Shown: positions 1 through 5,609, counted from the stretch's first letter. The stretch is DNA of 6,950 nt from JAGNHB01 sp964436005 (GCA_964436005.1 CAYTBK010000181.1:1-6950), one strand, 5' to 3'. Notes: generated from the sequence alone by a model not told the origin. Program-made: numbers and translations.

Positions 1-1
1 A

Positions 2-2551
2 GGCCATGGGGGCCTGATCAACGCGCTTCGCCTGGGAACGGCCTTCCTGCTGTTCCTGGTCCCCTGCCTCTGCATGGGCATGACCCTGCCGGTGCTGATG
101 AAGGGGGTGACCGGGTGGGGGGAGGCGTTCGGGCGGGCGTTGGGCCGCATCTACGGCTGGAACACGCTGGGGGCGGTCCTGGGCGCGCTGGCCGGGGAGG
201 GGTTCCTGCTGCCCCGCCTCGGCGTGCGCGGGGCGGCGCTGGCGGCCGGCGGGCTGAGCTTCCTGGCCGCGGCCTGCGCCTTCCTGCTGTCTGCCCGCGG
301 CGATTCCGGGGCGGCCGCCGCTCGGGGGGAAGAAGAGGCGCCCGGGAAGGGGGCCGTCTGCCGGCGGGCCCGCTGGGTGCTCGCGGCCGGCTTCCTGGCC
401 GGGGGCATCTTCATGGCCATGGAGGTGCTCTGGTTCCGTTTCCTCCTGCTGTTCTACAACGCCTACGCCTGGAATTTCGCCGTCATGCTGGCCGTGGTGC
501 TGGCGGGCATCTCGGCCGGCGGGCTCCTCGCCGCGGCCCTGTCCCGCCGCCCGGCGGCCGTCCGCGGCCCCGTCTGGCCCCTGGCGGCCTGGGGCGGCGT
601 GGCGACGGTTCTCCCCTACGCCGTCTTCCCTCGGCTCCTGCCGCCTCCGGCCGGCGGCGAAGTGGCCGTCCCCGTGTTCGTCTCCTCCCTGGCGCTGATG
701 TTCCTGCCGGCCGTGTTTTCCGGAATCCTGTTCACCAGTCTCGGGAGACTCTACCAGTCGCTCTCCAGCCTGGGCGCCGTCCGCGCCAGCGGCCGCTTCG
801 CCCTGGCCAACACCCTCGGGGCGATGGCGGGTCCGCTGCTGGCCGGTTTCGGCCTGATCCCCGGCCTGGGCGTCGAAACGTCCTGGTTCCTGCTGGGGGC
901 CGCCTACGCGGCGGTCGCCCTGGCCGCGGGCCTGGCGGAACAAGTGCCCGGCGGGGCGGCCCGGACGCCCCGGCGATGGCTTCGCGGGGCCGCCGCGGCC
1001 GGTTTTCTGCTCTGCCTGGCCCTCTTCCCCTTCGGGAGCATGGCCCGCTTTTTCCTGGCCCACCCGCGGGCCGCCTTCGAGCGCTGGGGCGAAATGCCGG
1101 TGCTGGTCCGCGAAGGGGTCAACGAGACGATCCAGATCCTGCAGCGGGACCTGGCCGGCGAGCCCTACTACCAGCGGTTGCTCACCAACGGCCATTCCAT
1201 GTCGGCCAACGACCCGCGGGGGCGCCGCTACATGCAGATGTTCGCCCTGTGGCCGGGGTTGTTCCACCCCGCGCCCCGCCGTTCCCTGCTGATCTGCTAC
1301 GGGGTGGGGACCACCGGCCGGGCCCTGCTCGACCTGCCGGGCCTGGAATCGCTGGACGTGGTGGACATCTCGCCCGACATCCTCGCCGTGGCCGACACCG
1401 TTTTCCGGCGGGCGAACCGGAACCCCCTGAAGGACCCCCGGACCCGCGTGCACGTGGAGGACGGCCGCTTCTTCCTGCTCACCACCCGCCAGACCTTCGA
1501 CGTCATCACCGGCGAACCGCCGCCGCCCGGTTTTTCCGGGGTCGAGAACCTGTATTCCCGCGAGTTCTTCCAGTTGGTGCACGACCGCCTGGCCCCCGGC
1601 GGGGTCTTCACCTACTGGCTGCCGGTCTACCAGTTCCAGGAAAAGGGTGCCCAGGCGGTGGTCCGGGCCTTCCTGGACGTGTTCCCCGACGGCACCCTCT
1701 GGTCCGGCTCCGGCCTGGACTGGATGCTGGTGGGCATCCGCCCGCCGGTCCGGCCGGTGGCGGAGGGGGCCCTGCGCGAGCGCTGGCGGGCCCTGTCGGC
1801 CGCCGTCGACCTGGCCGCCGTCGGTTTGGGCGGCCCCGAAAAGCTGGCCGCCACCTTCATCGCCGACGGCGAGCGTTTGCGGAAGTGGGCCGGGTCGGCC
1901 CCTCCGCTGACCGACGACTTCCCCCGCCGGATCCAGGCGTCCGAAAAGGAGATCGGGCTTTCGGAGGAGAGTTTCTTCGCCTTCATGAACGGTCCCGGGG
2001 CGCTGGAGTGCTTCCAGAACAGCCCCGCCGTGGCCGGCCTGGTGCCCGAGGGCCTCCGCCGGGCGGCGGCGCCCTGCTTCCCGGTCGTCCGCCTGGTCAA
2101 CCGCACCTACAACACCATGATGCTGCTCAACCTGGTCCCGCTGCTGCACGCGGGTCGCTTCCACCCGGACGTGGTGGACGCCGCCTCCGCCATGCTGCGG
2201 GTGAACCGGTGGGAAGCGGGGAAGATCCTAACCCGCCACCCGGAGGCCCTGGGGAAGGACCCGGTGGGGGTTGTGGCCCAGGCGGCGGACGCGCTGGCGG
2301 TCGGCCGCCTCGATGCGGCGGAGCCCCTCCTGCGGGCGGCCGCCGCGCTCAACGACGTCCCCTTGCTGCCGGCCCTCCGCCTGTACTGCCTGCTGGCCCT
2401 GGGGCGGTGGGACGACGCCGTGGCGCAGGCCCGCGAGTTGCGCGACAAGGAGGCTCCCGGCATGCGCGCCGCCACCCTGGATTACCTGCGCTGGGTGTTC
2501 GGGCTGGCCCACCGGGAGGACTTGCTTTCTTCCCGCCACCTGCTGGACTGA
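2..2551 (+). CDS. Fused membrane / spermidine-synthase-like protein, 5' partial
   Basis: The reading frame is open from the first bases, so the start lies upstream; the first ATG in the window (74) sits inside a hydrophobic segment and is probably not the start. Residue numbers count from that ATG. The N-terminal part has about ten hydrophobic segments up to residue ~325. A motif of the type NTLGAxxG...G...LxPxLG appears twice (about residues 30-50 and 243-266), suggesting a duplicated transporter-like half. A spermidine-synthase-like Rossmann domain follows: glycine-rich motif YGVGTTG at ~409-415, acidic residue D431 in VVDIS, D463-G-R, then GEPPPP with E481, and LYSREFF with Y494. The last ~260 residues are less conserved and end in a TPR-like helical stretch (about 735-800). 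Known enzymes of the spermidine synthase fold transfer aminopropyl groups using decarboxylated SAM. Here the catalytic Asp region of true SpeE reads GEP, so polyamine synthesis is doubtful; the substrate is unknown. It is probably an inner-membrane protein with a soluble enzyme-like domain. Confidence 0.85.
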   Translation, partial: GHGGLINALRLGTAFLLFLVPCLCMGMTLPVLMKGVTGWGEAFGRALGRIYGWNTLGAVLGALAGEGFLLPRLGVRGAALAAGGLSFLAAACAFLLSARGDSGAAAARGEEEAPGKGAVCRRARWVLAAGFLAGGIFMAMEVLWFRFLLLFYNAYAWNFAVMLAVVLAGISAGGLLAAALSRRPAAVRGPVWPLAAWGGVATVLPYAVFPRLLPPPAGGEVAVPVFVSSLALMFLPAVFSGILFTSLGRLYQSLSSLGAVRASGRFALANTLGAMAGPLLAGFGLIPGLGVETSWFLLGAAYAAVALAAGLAEQVPGGAARTPRRWLRGAAAAGFLLCLALFPFGSMARFFLAHPRAAFERWGEMPVLVREGVNETIQILQRDLAGEPYYQRLLTNGHSMSANDPRGRRYMQMFALWPGLFHPAPRRSLLICYGVGTTGRALLDLPGLESLDVVDISPDILAVADTVFRRANRNPLKDPRTRVHVEDGRFFLLTTRQTFDVITGEPPPPGFSGVENLYSREFFQLVHDRLAPGGVFTYWLPVYQFQEKGAQAVVRAFLDVFPDGTLWSGSGLDWMLVGIRPPVRPVAEGALRERWRALSAAVDLAAVGLGGPEKLAATFIADGERLRKWAGSAPPLTDDFPRRIQASEKEIGLSEESFFAFMNGPGALECFQNSPAVAGLVPEGLRRAAAPCFPVVRLVNRTYNTMMLLNLVPLLHAGRFHPDVVDAASAMLRVNRWEAGKILTRHPEALGKDPVGVVAQAADALAVGRLDAAEPLLRAAAALNDVPLLPALRLYCLLALGRWDDAVAQARELRDKEAPGMRAATLDYLRWVFGLAHREDLLSSRHLLD

Positions 2552-2569
2552 CCGGCTGGCGGCGCTTGC

Positions 2570-2600
2570 AGGCGCCGGGCGCCGCCCGGCGCACCCCCGT
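2570..2600 (+). repeat. 31-bp hairpin repeat, copy A
   Basis: First of two 31-bp units with 29/31 identity (the other is 2633-2663). The unit forms a perfect 9-bp stem, 2572-2580 with 2584-2592, around a 3-nt GCC loop, followed by CACCCCCGT. It starts 18 nt after the stop codon of the upstream gene. It has no U-tract, so it is not a classical intrinsic terminator, although it could protect the mRNA 3' end. Confidence 0.7.
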
Positions 2601-2632
2601 AACGAGAAGGAAATGCGCCGGCGCCCGCCAGT

Positions 2633-2663
2633 AGGCGCCGGACGCCGGCCGGCGCACCCCCGT
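2633..2663 (+). repeat. 31-bp hairpin repeat, copy B
   Basis: Second unit, offset 63 nt from copy A. The two differences from copy A (2642 and 2648) fall on the two partners of the same base pair in the stem: a G-C pair in copy A becomes an A/G mismatch here. The rest of the stem is intact. Positions 2643-2654 can alternatively form a 12-nt self-complementary palindrome. Confidence 0.7.
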
Positions 2664-2674
2664 TCCGTGTTGTC

Positions 2675-2693
2675 GCGTCGGGGAAGCCGACGC
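2675..2693. repeat. Short inverted repeat (7-bp stem)
   Basis: GCGTCGG at 2675-2681 pairs with CCGACGC at 2687-2693 across a 5-nt loop. No T-run follows. It is one of many hairpins in this gap, with no known function. Confidence 0.4.
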
Positions 2694-2727
2694 ACCAGGC
2701 CCATCCAGGTTTCCGTCGGCTGGCGTT

Positions 2728-2807
2728 GCGGCAGGGGCGCATGGAGTGCGGCGCGCAGCGGAGCGGAGCGCCGCTTTTTCCTCGCCGCGCAGCCTGGCGG
2801 AGCGGCG
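2728..2807 (+). repeat. 80-bp dispersed repeat, copy 1 (double hairpin)
   Basis: This 80-bp segment matches 3587-3666 at 78 of 80 positions; the differences are at 2740 and 2756. It holds two hairpins in tandem. The first has a 7-bp stem (2748-2754 with 2768-2774), a 13-nt loop and a TTTTT run after it. The second has a 6-bp stem (2783-2788 with 2802-2807), also with a 13-nt loop. Both loops start GCAGC and end GCGGA, so the two hairpins look like duplicates of one module. Conservation between the copies across stems, loops and T-run suggests a mobile or selected non-coding element. Confidence 0.8.
2748..2779 (+). terminator. Terminator-like hairpin with T-run inside repeat copy 1
   Basis: A 7-bp all-GC stem (2748-2754 with 2768-2774) is followed directly by five T residues (2775-2779), as in a Rho-independent terminator on the + strand. 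It lies about 200 nt beyond the upstream stop codon and could terminate that transcript. The 13-nt loop is long, and the same structure occurs in copy 2 where no + strand gene precedes it closely, so the resemblance may come from the repeat itself. Confidence 0.35.
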
Positions 2808-2823
2808 CCGGTTGCACCAGGTA

Positions 2824-2848
2824 GCCCGCCCCTCGCCGAGGGGCGGGC
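2824..2848. repeat. Near-perfect 25-bp palindrome
   Basis: Positions 2824-2835 are the exact reverse complement of 2837-2848, leaving one central base; physically this is an 11-bp stem with a 3-nt loop. A further pairing, CAGGT 2818-2822 with ACCTG 2856-2860, could extend it across an asymmetric internal loop. It begins 17 bp after repeat copy 1 and is absent after copy 2. Confidence 0.6.
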
Positions 2849-2888
2849 CTCCGGGACCTGCCACAAGGCTGTCTACGCCCGGCCCAAC

Positions 2889-2906
2889 ATATGGATATGG
2901 ATATGA
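2889..2906 (+). repeat. Hexamer microrepeat (ATATGG type, three units)
   Basis: Two exact ATATGG units (2889-2894, 2895-2900) and one ATATGA unit (2901-2906) stand in tandem. The tract is AT-rich compared with its surroundings and leads straight into the short TGCCC/GGGCA element at 2896-2928. Confidence 0.55.
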
Positions 2907-2928
2907 ATGCCCTATGCCCTCCGGGCAA
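2896..2928 (+). repeat. Short dispersed element with TGCCC-NNN-GGGCA hairpin, copy a
   Basis: Begins TATGGA and ends CGGGCAA. It aligns with the minus strand of 5610-5635 apart from three substitutions and a 7-nt insertion that repeats TGCCCT. It carries the small hairpin TGCCC-TCC-GGGCA at 2915-2927. Confidence 0.5.
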
Positions 2929-2934
2929 AAGGCT

Positions 2935-2950
2935 CATGTCCTACGGGCAA
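2935..2950 (+). repeat. Short dispersed element, copy b
   Basis: CATGTCCTACGGGCAA, which matches the reverse complement of 5610-5625 at 15 of 16 positions. The core TGTCC-TAC-GGGCA is at 2937-2949, 22 nt from copy a. Confidence 0.55.
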
Positions 2951-2963
2951 AGCCCCGGCTTCC

Positions 2964-2990
2964 CCTTCGTGCCCGTCGCGGCCTTCGTGT
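2964..2990 (-). repeat. Period-9 CACGAAGG-type microrepeat (minus orientation)
   Basis: Three 9-nt units. CCTTCGTG appears at 2964-2971 and again exactly 18 nt later at 2982-2989, with a diverged unit between. Read on the minus strand the unit is about CACGAAGGN, the same family as 3141-3167, which lies in the opposite orientation about 150 nt away. Confidence 0.55.
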
Positions 2991-2991
2991 T

Positions 2992-3112
2992 GCCGATTGA
3001 TCAAGAAATCACAATCGGCGCTGTCGGCGCCGGATCCCTGAGCCCAGGCCGCAGGCCTGGATCGGCGGCGCCCGGAATCGCCCGGGCGGCCTGCCGGGCC
3101 GCGACCGGCCCG
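2992..3112. repeat. Run of four inverted repeats
   Basis: Four hairpins follow each other: GCCGATTG 2992-2999 with CAATCGGC 3012-3019 (8 bp, 12-nt loop); GGCGC 3017-3021 with GCGCC 3027-3031, which overlaps and competes with the first; CCAGGCC 3044-3050 with GGCCTGG 3054-3060 (7 bp, 3-nt loop); and CGGGCC 3095-3100 with GGCCCG 3107-3112 (6 bp). No T-runs follow. Confidence 0.5.
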
Positions 3113-3140
3113 ACTGCGCGGGGTGAAGAAGTGTTAGAAC

Positions 3141-3167
3141 ACGAAGCGCTCGAAGGCCACGAAGGGT
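3141..3167 (+). repeat. Period-9 CACGAAGG-type microrepeat (plus orientation)
   Basis: CGAAG recurs at 3142, 3151 and 3160, an exact 9-nt period over three units (ACGAAGCGC, then TCGAAGGCC, then ACGAAGGGT). AACACGAAG at 3138-3146 is the exact reverse complement of 2983-2991, so the two arrays form inverted ends around 2992-3137. Confidence 0.6.
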
Positions 3168-3222
3168 GACGGGGGCAACAGAAACATAAAGAAAGATTAA
3201 ACGTTTCGGGGGCGGGGAGAAA

Positions 3223-3238
3223 AACCACTGATCTCACT
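3223..3238 (+). repeat. 16-bp AACCACTGATCTCACT dispersed repeat, copy 1
   Basis: Exact 16-bp match to 6058-6073. The preceding bases are also alike (GCGGGGAGAAA here, GCGGGAGAAAG there), so similarity continues imperfectly upstream. Internally CACTGATCT is followed by CACTAATTC, a 9-nt period. Confidence 0.65.
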
Positions 3239-3282
3239 AATTCAAGGGAAACAAGCGCTGAAAAATCACCGGCTCAACCGAG

Positions 3283-3304
3283 CATCGGCCCGGACGGGCC
3301 GATG
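3283..3304. repeat. Perfect 10-bp inverted repeat
   Basis: CATCGGCCCG at 3283-3292 is the exact reverse complement of 3295-3304 with two bases between; as a hairpin this is a 9-bp stem with a GGAC tetraloop. It lies 8 nt before the 17-bp stem at 3313-3349. Confidence 0.6.
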
Positions 3305-3312
3305 GACAATAG

Positions 3313-3349
3313 CCGGGGGGAGCCCCGCCGGCGGCGGGGCTCCCCCCGG
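3313..3349. repeat. Perfect 17-bp hairpin with 3-nt loop
   Basis: Positions 3313-3329 are the exact reverse complement of 3333-3349, with the loop GGC at 3330-3332. All but one of the pairs are G-C, making it the most stable structure in the window. It sits between the converging genes, 762 nt past the upstream stop and 402 nt past the downstream gene's stop. Neither strand has a T-run after it, so it is not a standard Rho-independent terminator; it could still act as a bidirectional block or an RNA end. Confidence 0.75.
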
Positions 3350-3372
3350 GAAACCGCGTTTAGAAACGGATA

Positions 3373-3555
3373 CCGCCCCGGCGGGGCGGCGGAAGTACGG
3401 GCCGCGCTGTTCCGGCGCCCCTCCCGGGCGCCTGCCTCCGATTCTCCCTCGCCTCACCGGCGGGAGTCCCGCCTCCGGCGGGCACCCGCCGGCTACCATC
3501 TCCCGGCCGTCCCGGCCGGCATCCGGGGCGCGTGCGAGAGCCCCGCAATGGGGGC
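3373..3555. repeat. Cluster of six short perfect hairpins
   Basis: In order: 3373-3379 with 3383-3389 (7 bp, loop GGC, as in the 17-bp hairpin); 3414-3420 with 3426-3432 (7 bp); 3459-3464 with 3468-3473 (6 bp); 3475-3482 with 3485-3492 (8 bp); 3503-3508 with 3514-3519 (6 bp); 3540-3544 with 3551-3555 (5 bp). The sequence is strongly G+C-biased, so some short palindromes are expected by chance, but the density is high. Confidence 0.5.
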
Positions 3556-3586
3556 GATTGTCCCGTAGCCCAGAGCGAAGGGCGCC

Positions 3587-3666
3587 GCGGCAGGGGCGTA
3601 TGGAGTGCGGCGCGTAGCGGAGCGGAGCGCCGCTTTTTCCTCGCCGCGCAGCCTGGCGGAGCGGCG
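3587..3666 (+). repeat. 80-bp dispersed repeat, copy 2 (double hairpin)
   Basis: Same orientation as copy 1 (2728-2807), offset 859 nt, 78/80 identical. The first hairpin is 3607-3613 with 3627-3633, followed by TTTTT at 3634-3638. The second hairpin is longer here: 3639-3647 pairs perfectly with 3661-3669 (9 bp), because the three bases after the shared block complete the stem. The element ends about 80 nt beyond the stop codon of the minus-strand gene, and its T-run faces away from that gene, so it would not terminate that transcript by the usual mechanism. Confidence 0.8.
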
Positions 3667-3750
3667 AGGGCCTCTCCCACGTCACTTCACCATTTTTTGT
3701 TTTGGTTCCCCGGAGCCGCCTCTCGGCGGGATGCGGCGTACACGCCCCGG

Positions 3751-5457
3751 CTAGAAGCCGGCCGCGCAGCCGTCCTTGCGCTTTTCCGTGGCCCCGCAGT
3801 ACACCCCCGTGGCGGGGTCCCGCCAGATGGCCTGGTAGCCGCCGTAGGCGCCCACGGGTTCCGCCTCCAGGCGGTGGCCCCGGCGGGCGAGTTCCTCGAG
3901 CGTCTGGGGGGGGAGGCCGTCCTCGATGTGCAGCGTCCCGCCGTCCTTCATCACCGTGCCTGTGGGTTCGCTGGAACCGGTGTGGTGGAAGCGGACGGCG
4001 TCGCCGGCTTCCTGCAGGTTCATCCCGAAGTCCAGGAGGTTGACCAGGACCTGGGCGTGCCCCTGCGGCTGCATGTCGCCACCCATGAGGCCGAAGGCCA
4101 TGAGGGGCTGGCCGTCCCGGGTCACGAAAGCCGGGATGATGGTGTGGAAGGGACGCTTGCCAGGCGCCAGGCGGTTGGGGTGGCCCTCCTGCAGGGAGAA
4201 GAGGGCGCCCCGGTTCTGCAGGCCGAAGCCCATCTTGGGGATCACGTAGCCCGAGCCGAAGCCGGTGTAGTTGCTCTGGATGAGGGAAACCATCAGGCCG
4301 TCCCGGTCGGCCGTGCAGAGGTAGGTGGTCTCCTTCCGGCTGAGCGCGGCCGGGTCACCGGGCAGGTCGGTGCGGGCGGCCTGGTCCATGCGGACGAGGG
4401 CGGCGCGCTTTTTGGCGTAATCCTTGGAGAGCAGTTCCGGAACCGGCACCGCGGCAAAGGCTGGGTCGGCGTAGTAGCGGGCCCGGTCGGCGAAGGCCAG
4501 CTTCTTGGCTTCCGTCATGACGTGCCAGAAGTCGGCCGAGCTGCGCCCCATGGCCTTCAGGTCGAAGTTTTCCAGGATGTTGAGGAGCTGCAGGGCGGCC
4601 AGGCCCTGGCCCGGGGGGGCCATCTCCCAGAGGGTGCAGCCGCGGTAGGTGGTGCTGAGGGGTTTTTCCCAGGTGGACTTGTGGTTCTTGAAGTCATCCA
4701 TCTGAAAGAAACCGCCGTAGGCCTGGGCATAACGGATTATGCTCGAGGCGATGGGCCCTTCGTAGAAACCCAGCCGGCCGTGCGTGGCGATGTGGGTCAG
4801 GGTCATGGCCAGGGCCGGGTTGCGGAACAACTGCCCCGGCTTGGGAGCTTCGCCGCCGGGCAGGAAGACCTTGGCGAAACCCGGCTTGTCCTTGAACCGT
4901 TCGGCGGCGCGGGCCCAGTCCGCGGCGATCACCGGCGAGACGGGGAAGCCCTCGTTGGCGTACCGGATGGCCGGCGCCAGCACCCGGGTCAGGGGCAGCT
5001 TGCCGTATTTCGCGTGCAGCTCCAGCCAGCCGTCGACGGCGCCGGGCACGGTCCAGGCGAAGGGGGAGTACAGGGGGATGGTCCCGTCCTCCGCGGGCTT
5101 CACCTTGTCGGGCGTCAGGGCCAGGGGGGCGCGGCCGGAGGCGTTGAGGCCCTGCAGGCTGTTCGTCTTGGGGTCCCAGACCAGGGCGTACAGGTCGCCG
5201 CCGACGCCGCAGGCGGTGGGCTCCATCACGCAGAGGCAGGCGTTCACGGCGATGGCGGCGTCCACGGCGTTGCCGCCTTCGCGCAGGACGTCCAGCCCGG
5301 CCTGCACGGCCAGGGGCTGGCTGGCGCAGACCATGCCGTTCTTCGCATACACCGGCGAGCGGGAGGCCCCGCCGCGGCCGGGCGCGTCGGCGGCCCAGGC
5401 CAGGCCGAGCGAAACGAGCGGAAGGATGGCCAGCAAACTCATGCGAAATCCCGTCAT
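3751..5457 (-). CDS. Exported gamma-glutamyltransferase-family hydrolase (YwrD-like)
   Basis: A 568-residue N-terminal nucleophile hydrolase of the GGT family. These enzymes cut their own chain and use the freed Thr to cleave gamma-glutamyl amide bonds, for example in glutathione. ATG at 5457 is chosen because AAAGGAG lies 7 nt upstream and a signal peptide follows; an ATG at 5442 is the alternative. Residues 6-22 are hydrophobic, ending AWA-A (cleavage probably after 22), so a periplasmic or secreted location is likely. R109 (ASGRAP) fits the donor-carboxylate-binding position. The likely nucleophile is T377 in ETTYLCTADRDG, giving a ~192-residue small subunit, the usual size. G459-G460 (LMGGD) match the oxyanion glycines. 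The segment LQNRGALF (413-420) replaces the classical NNQMDDF region and the lid loop is missing, as in YwrD-like members, so hydrolase or acylase activity is more likely than transpeptidation. The C-terminus (RKDGCAAGF) is intact. The exact substrate is unknown. Confidence 0.92.
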   Translation of the reverse strand: MTGFRMSLLAILPLVSLGLAWAADAPGRGGASRSPVYAKNGMVCASQPLAVQAGLDVLREGGNAVDAAIAVNACLCVMEPTACGVGGDLYALVWDPKTNSLQGLNASGRAPLALTPDKVKPAEDGTIPLYSPFAWTVPGAVDGWLELHAKYGKLPLTRVLAPAIRYANEGFPVSPVIAADWARAAERFKDKPGFAKVFLPGGEAPKPGQLFRNPALAMTLTHIATHGRLGFYEGPIASSIIRYAQAYGGFFQMDDFKNHKSTWEKPLSTTYRGCTLWEMAPPGQGLAALQLLNILENFDLKAMGRSSADFWHVMTEAKKLAFADRARYYADPAFAAVPVPELLSKDYAKKRAALVRMDQAARTDLPGDPAALSRKETTYLCTADRDGLMVSLIQSNYTGFGSGYVIPKMGFGLQNRGALFSLQEGHPNRLAPGKRPFHTIIPAFVTRDGQPLMAFGLMGGDMQPQGHAQVLVNLLDFGMNLQEAGDAVRFHHTGSSEPTGTVMKDGGTLHIEDGLPPQTLEELARRGHRLEAEPVGAYGGYQAIWRDPATGVYCGATEKRKDGCAAGF

Positions 5458-5464
5458 GCCTCTT

Positions 5465-5471
5465 CTCCTTT
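5465..5471 (-). promoter_or_regulatory. Shine-Dalgarno site of the GGT-family gene
   Basis: On the minus strand this reads AAAGGAG, 7 nt before the ATG at 5457. It decides the start codon in a frame that stays open for another ~400 codons upstream. Confidence 0.85.
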
Positions 5472-5499
5472 GCGGGAAAGTACAAAATTTACCGATACG

Positions 5500-5550
5500 T
5501 CCGCTTTCACGCGCCGTTTCCGCGCTTCCCGCCACGGCGGCGAAAGCGGA
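5500..5550 (-). promoter_or_regulatory. Inverted repeat in the leader of the GGT-family gene
   Basis: TCCGCTTTC at 5500-5508 is the exact reverse complement of 5542-5550. Inside it CGCCG 5512-5516 pairs with CGGCG 5535-5539, so a two-part stem of 9 and 5 bp can form. It lies 43-93 nt upstream of the start codon. It could be an mRNA leader structure or an operator for a dimeric regulator; nothing in the window says which. Confidence 0.4.
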
Positions 5551-5609
5551 ATGATACCGTATGCGCCGGGAAATTTCGCTTCCTTTTGAAAACACGAGGT
5601 CACAAAGGG

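Larger units (their letters stand above)
2552..3750. other. Repeat- and hairpin-rich intergenic region between convergent genes
   Basis: This 1.2 kb stretch lies between the 3' ends of the upstream + gene and the downstream - gene. Open frames cross it on both strands, but they consist of low-complexity Arg/Ala/Gly/Pro translations of the repeats, with no recognisable domain and no convincing ribosome binding site. I count about nineteen inverted repeats with stems of 5-17 bp between 2572 and 3669, two long direct-repeat pairs, and several short period-6 and period-9 microrepeats. Stretches without a listed element, such as 3168-3222 and 3670-3750, show no clear gene. The region is best read as non-coding, possibly combining transcription termination from both sides with accumulated dispersed elements. 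Confidence 0.75.

Noticed and set aside
115..2634. An 839-codon plus-strand frame overlapping the first gene
   Set aside because: It is Arg/Gly/Pro-rich with no domain; the 2-2551 frame carries clear family motifs throughout.
2891..3169. A 92-codon open frame starting in the ATATGG microrepeat
   Set aside because: There is no ribosome binding site, and the translation is composed of the microrepeats (it ends in repeated His-Glu/Gly from the CACGAAGG array).
2728..3666. Composite transposon or insertion sequence bounded by the 80-bp direct repeats
   Set aside because: The 779 bp between the copies encodes no transposase or cargo, and I see no target-site duplication. Small non-autonomous elements remain possible.
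2570..3669. CRISPR array
   Set aside because: The repeats differ in length and spacing, are only in pairs, and lack regular unique spacers; no cas gene is present.
3690..3735. Intrinsic terminator for the GGT-family gene
   Set aside because: Reading along the minus strand, a weak 5-bp stem is followed by A-rich sequence, not T; the T-run lies on the opposite strand.
3532..5589. A 685-codon open frame on the plus strand opposite the GGT-family gene
   Set aside because: It mirrors the codon structure of the real gene in GC-rich DNA, has no recognisable domain, and its N-terminal part is the translated 80-bp repeat.
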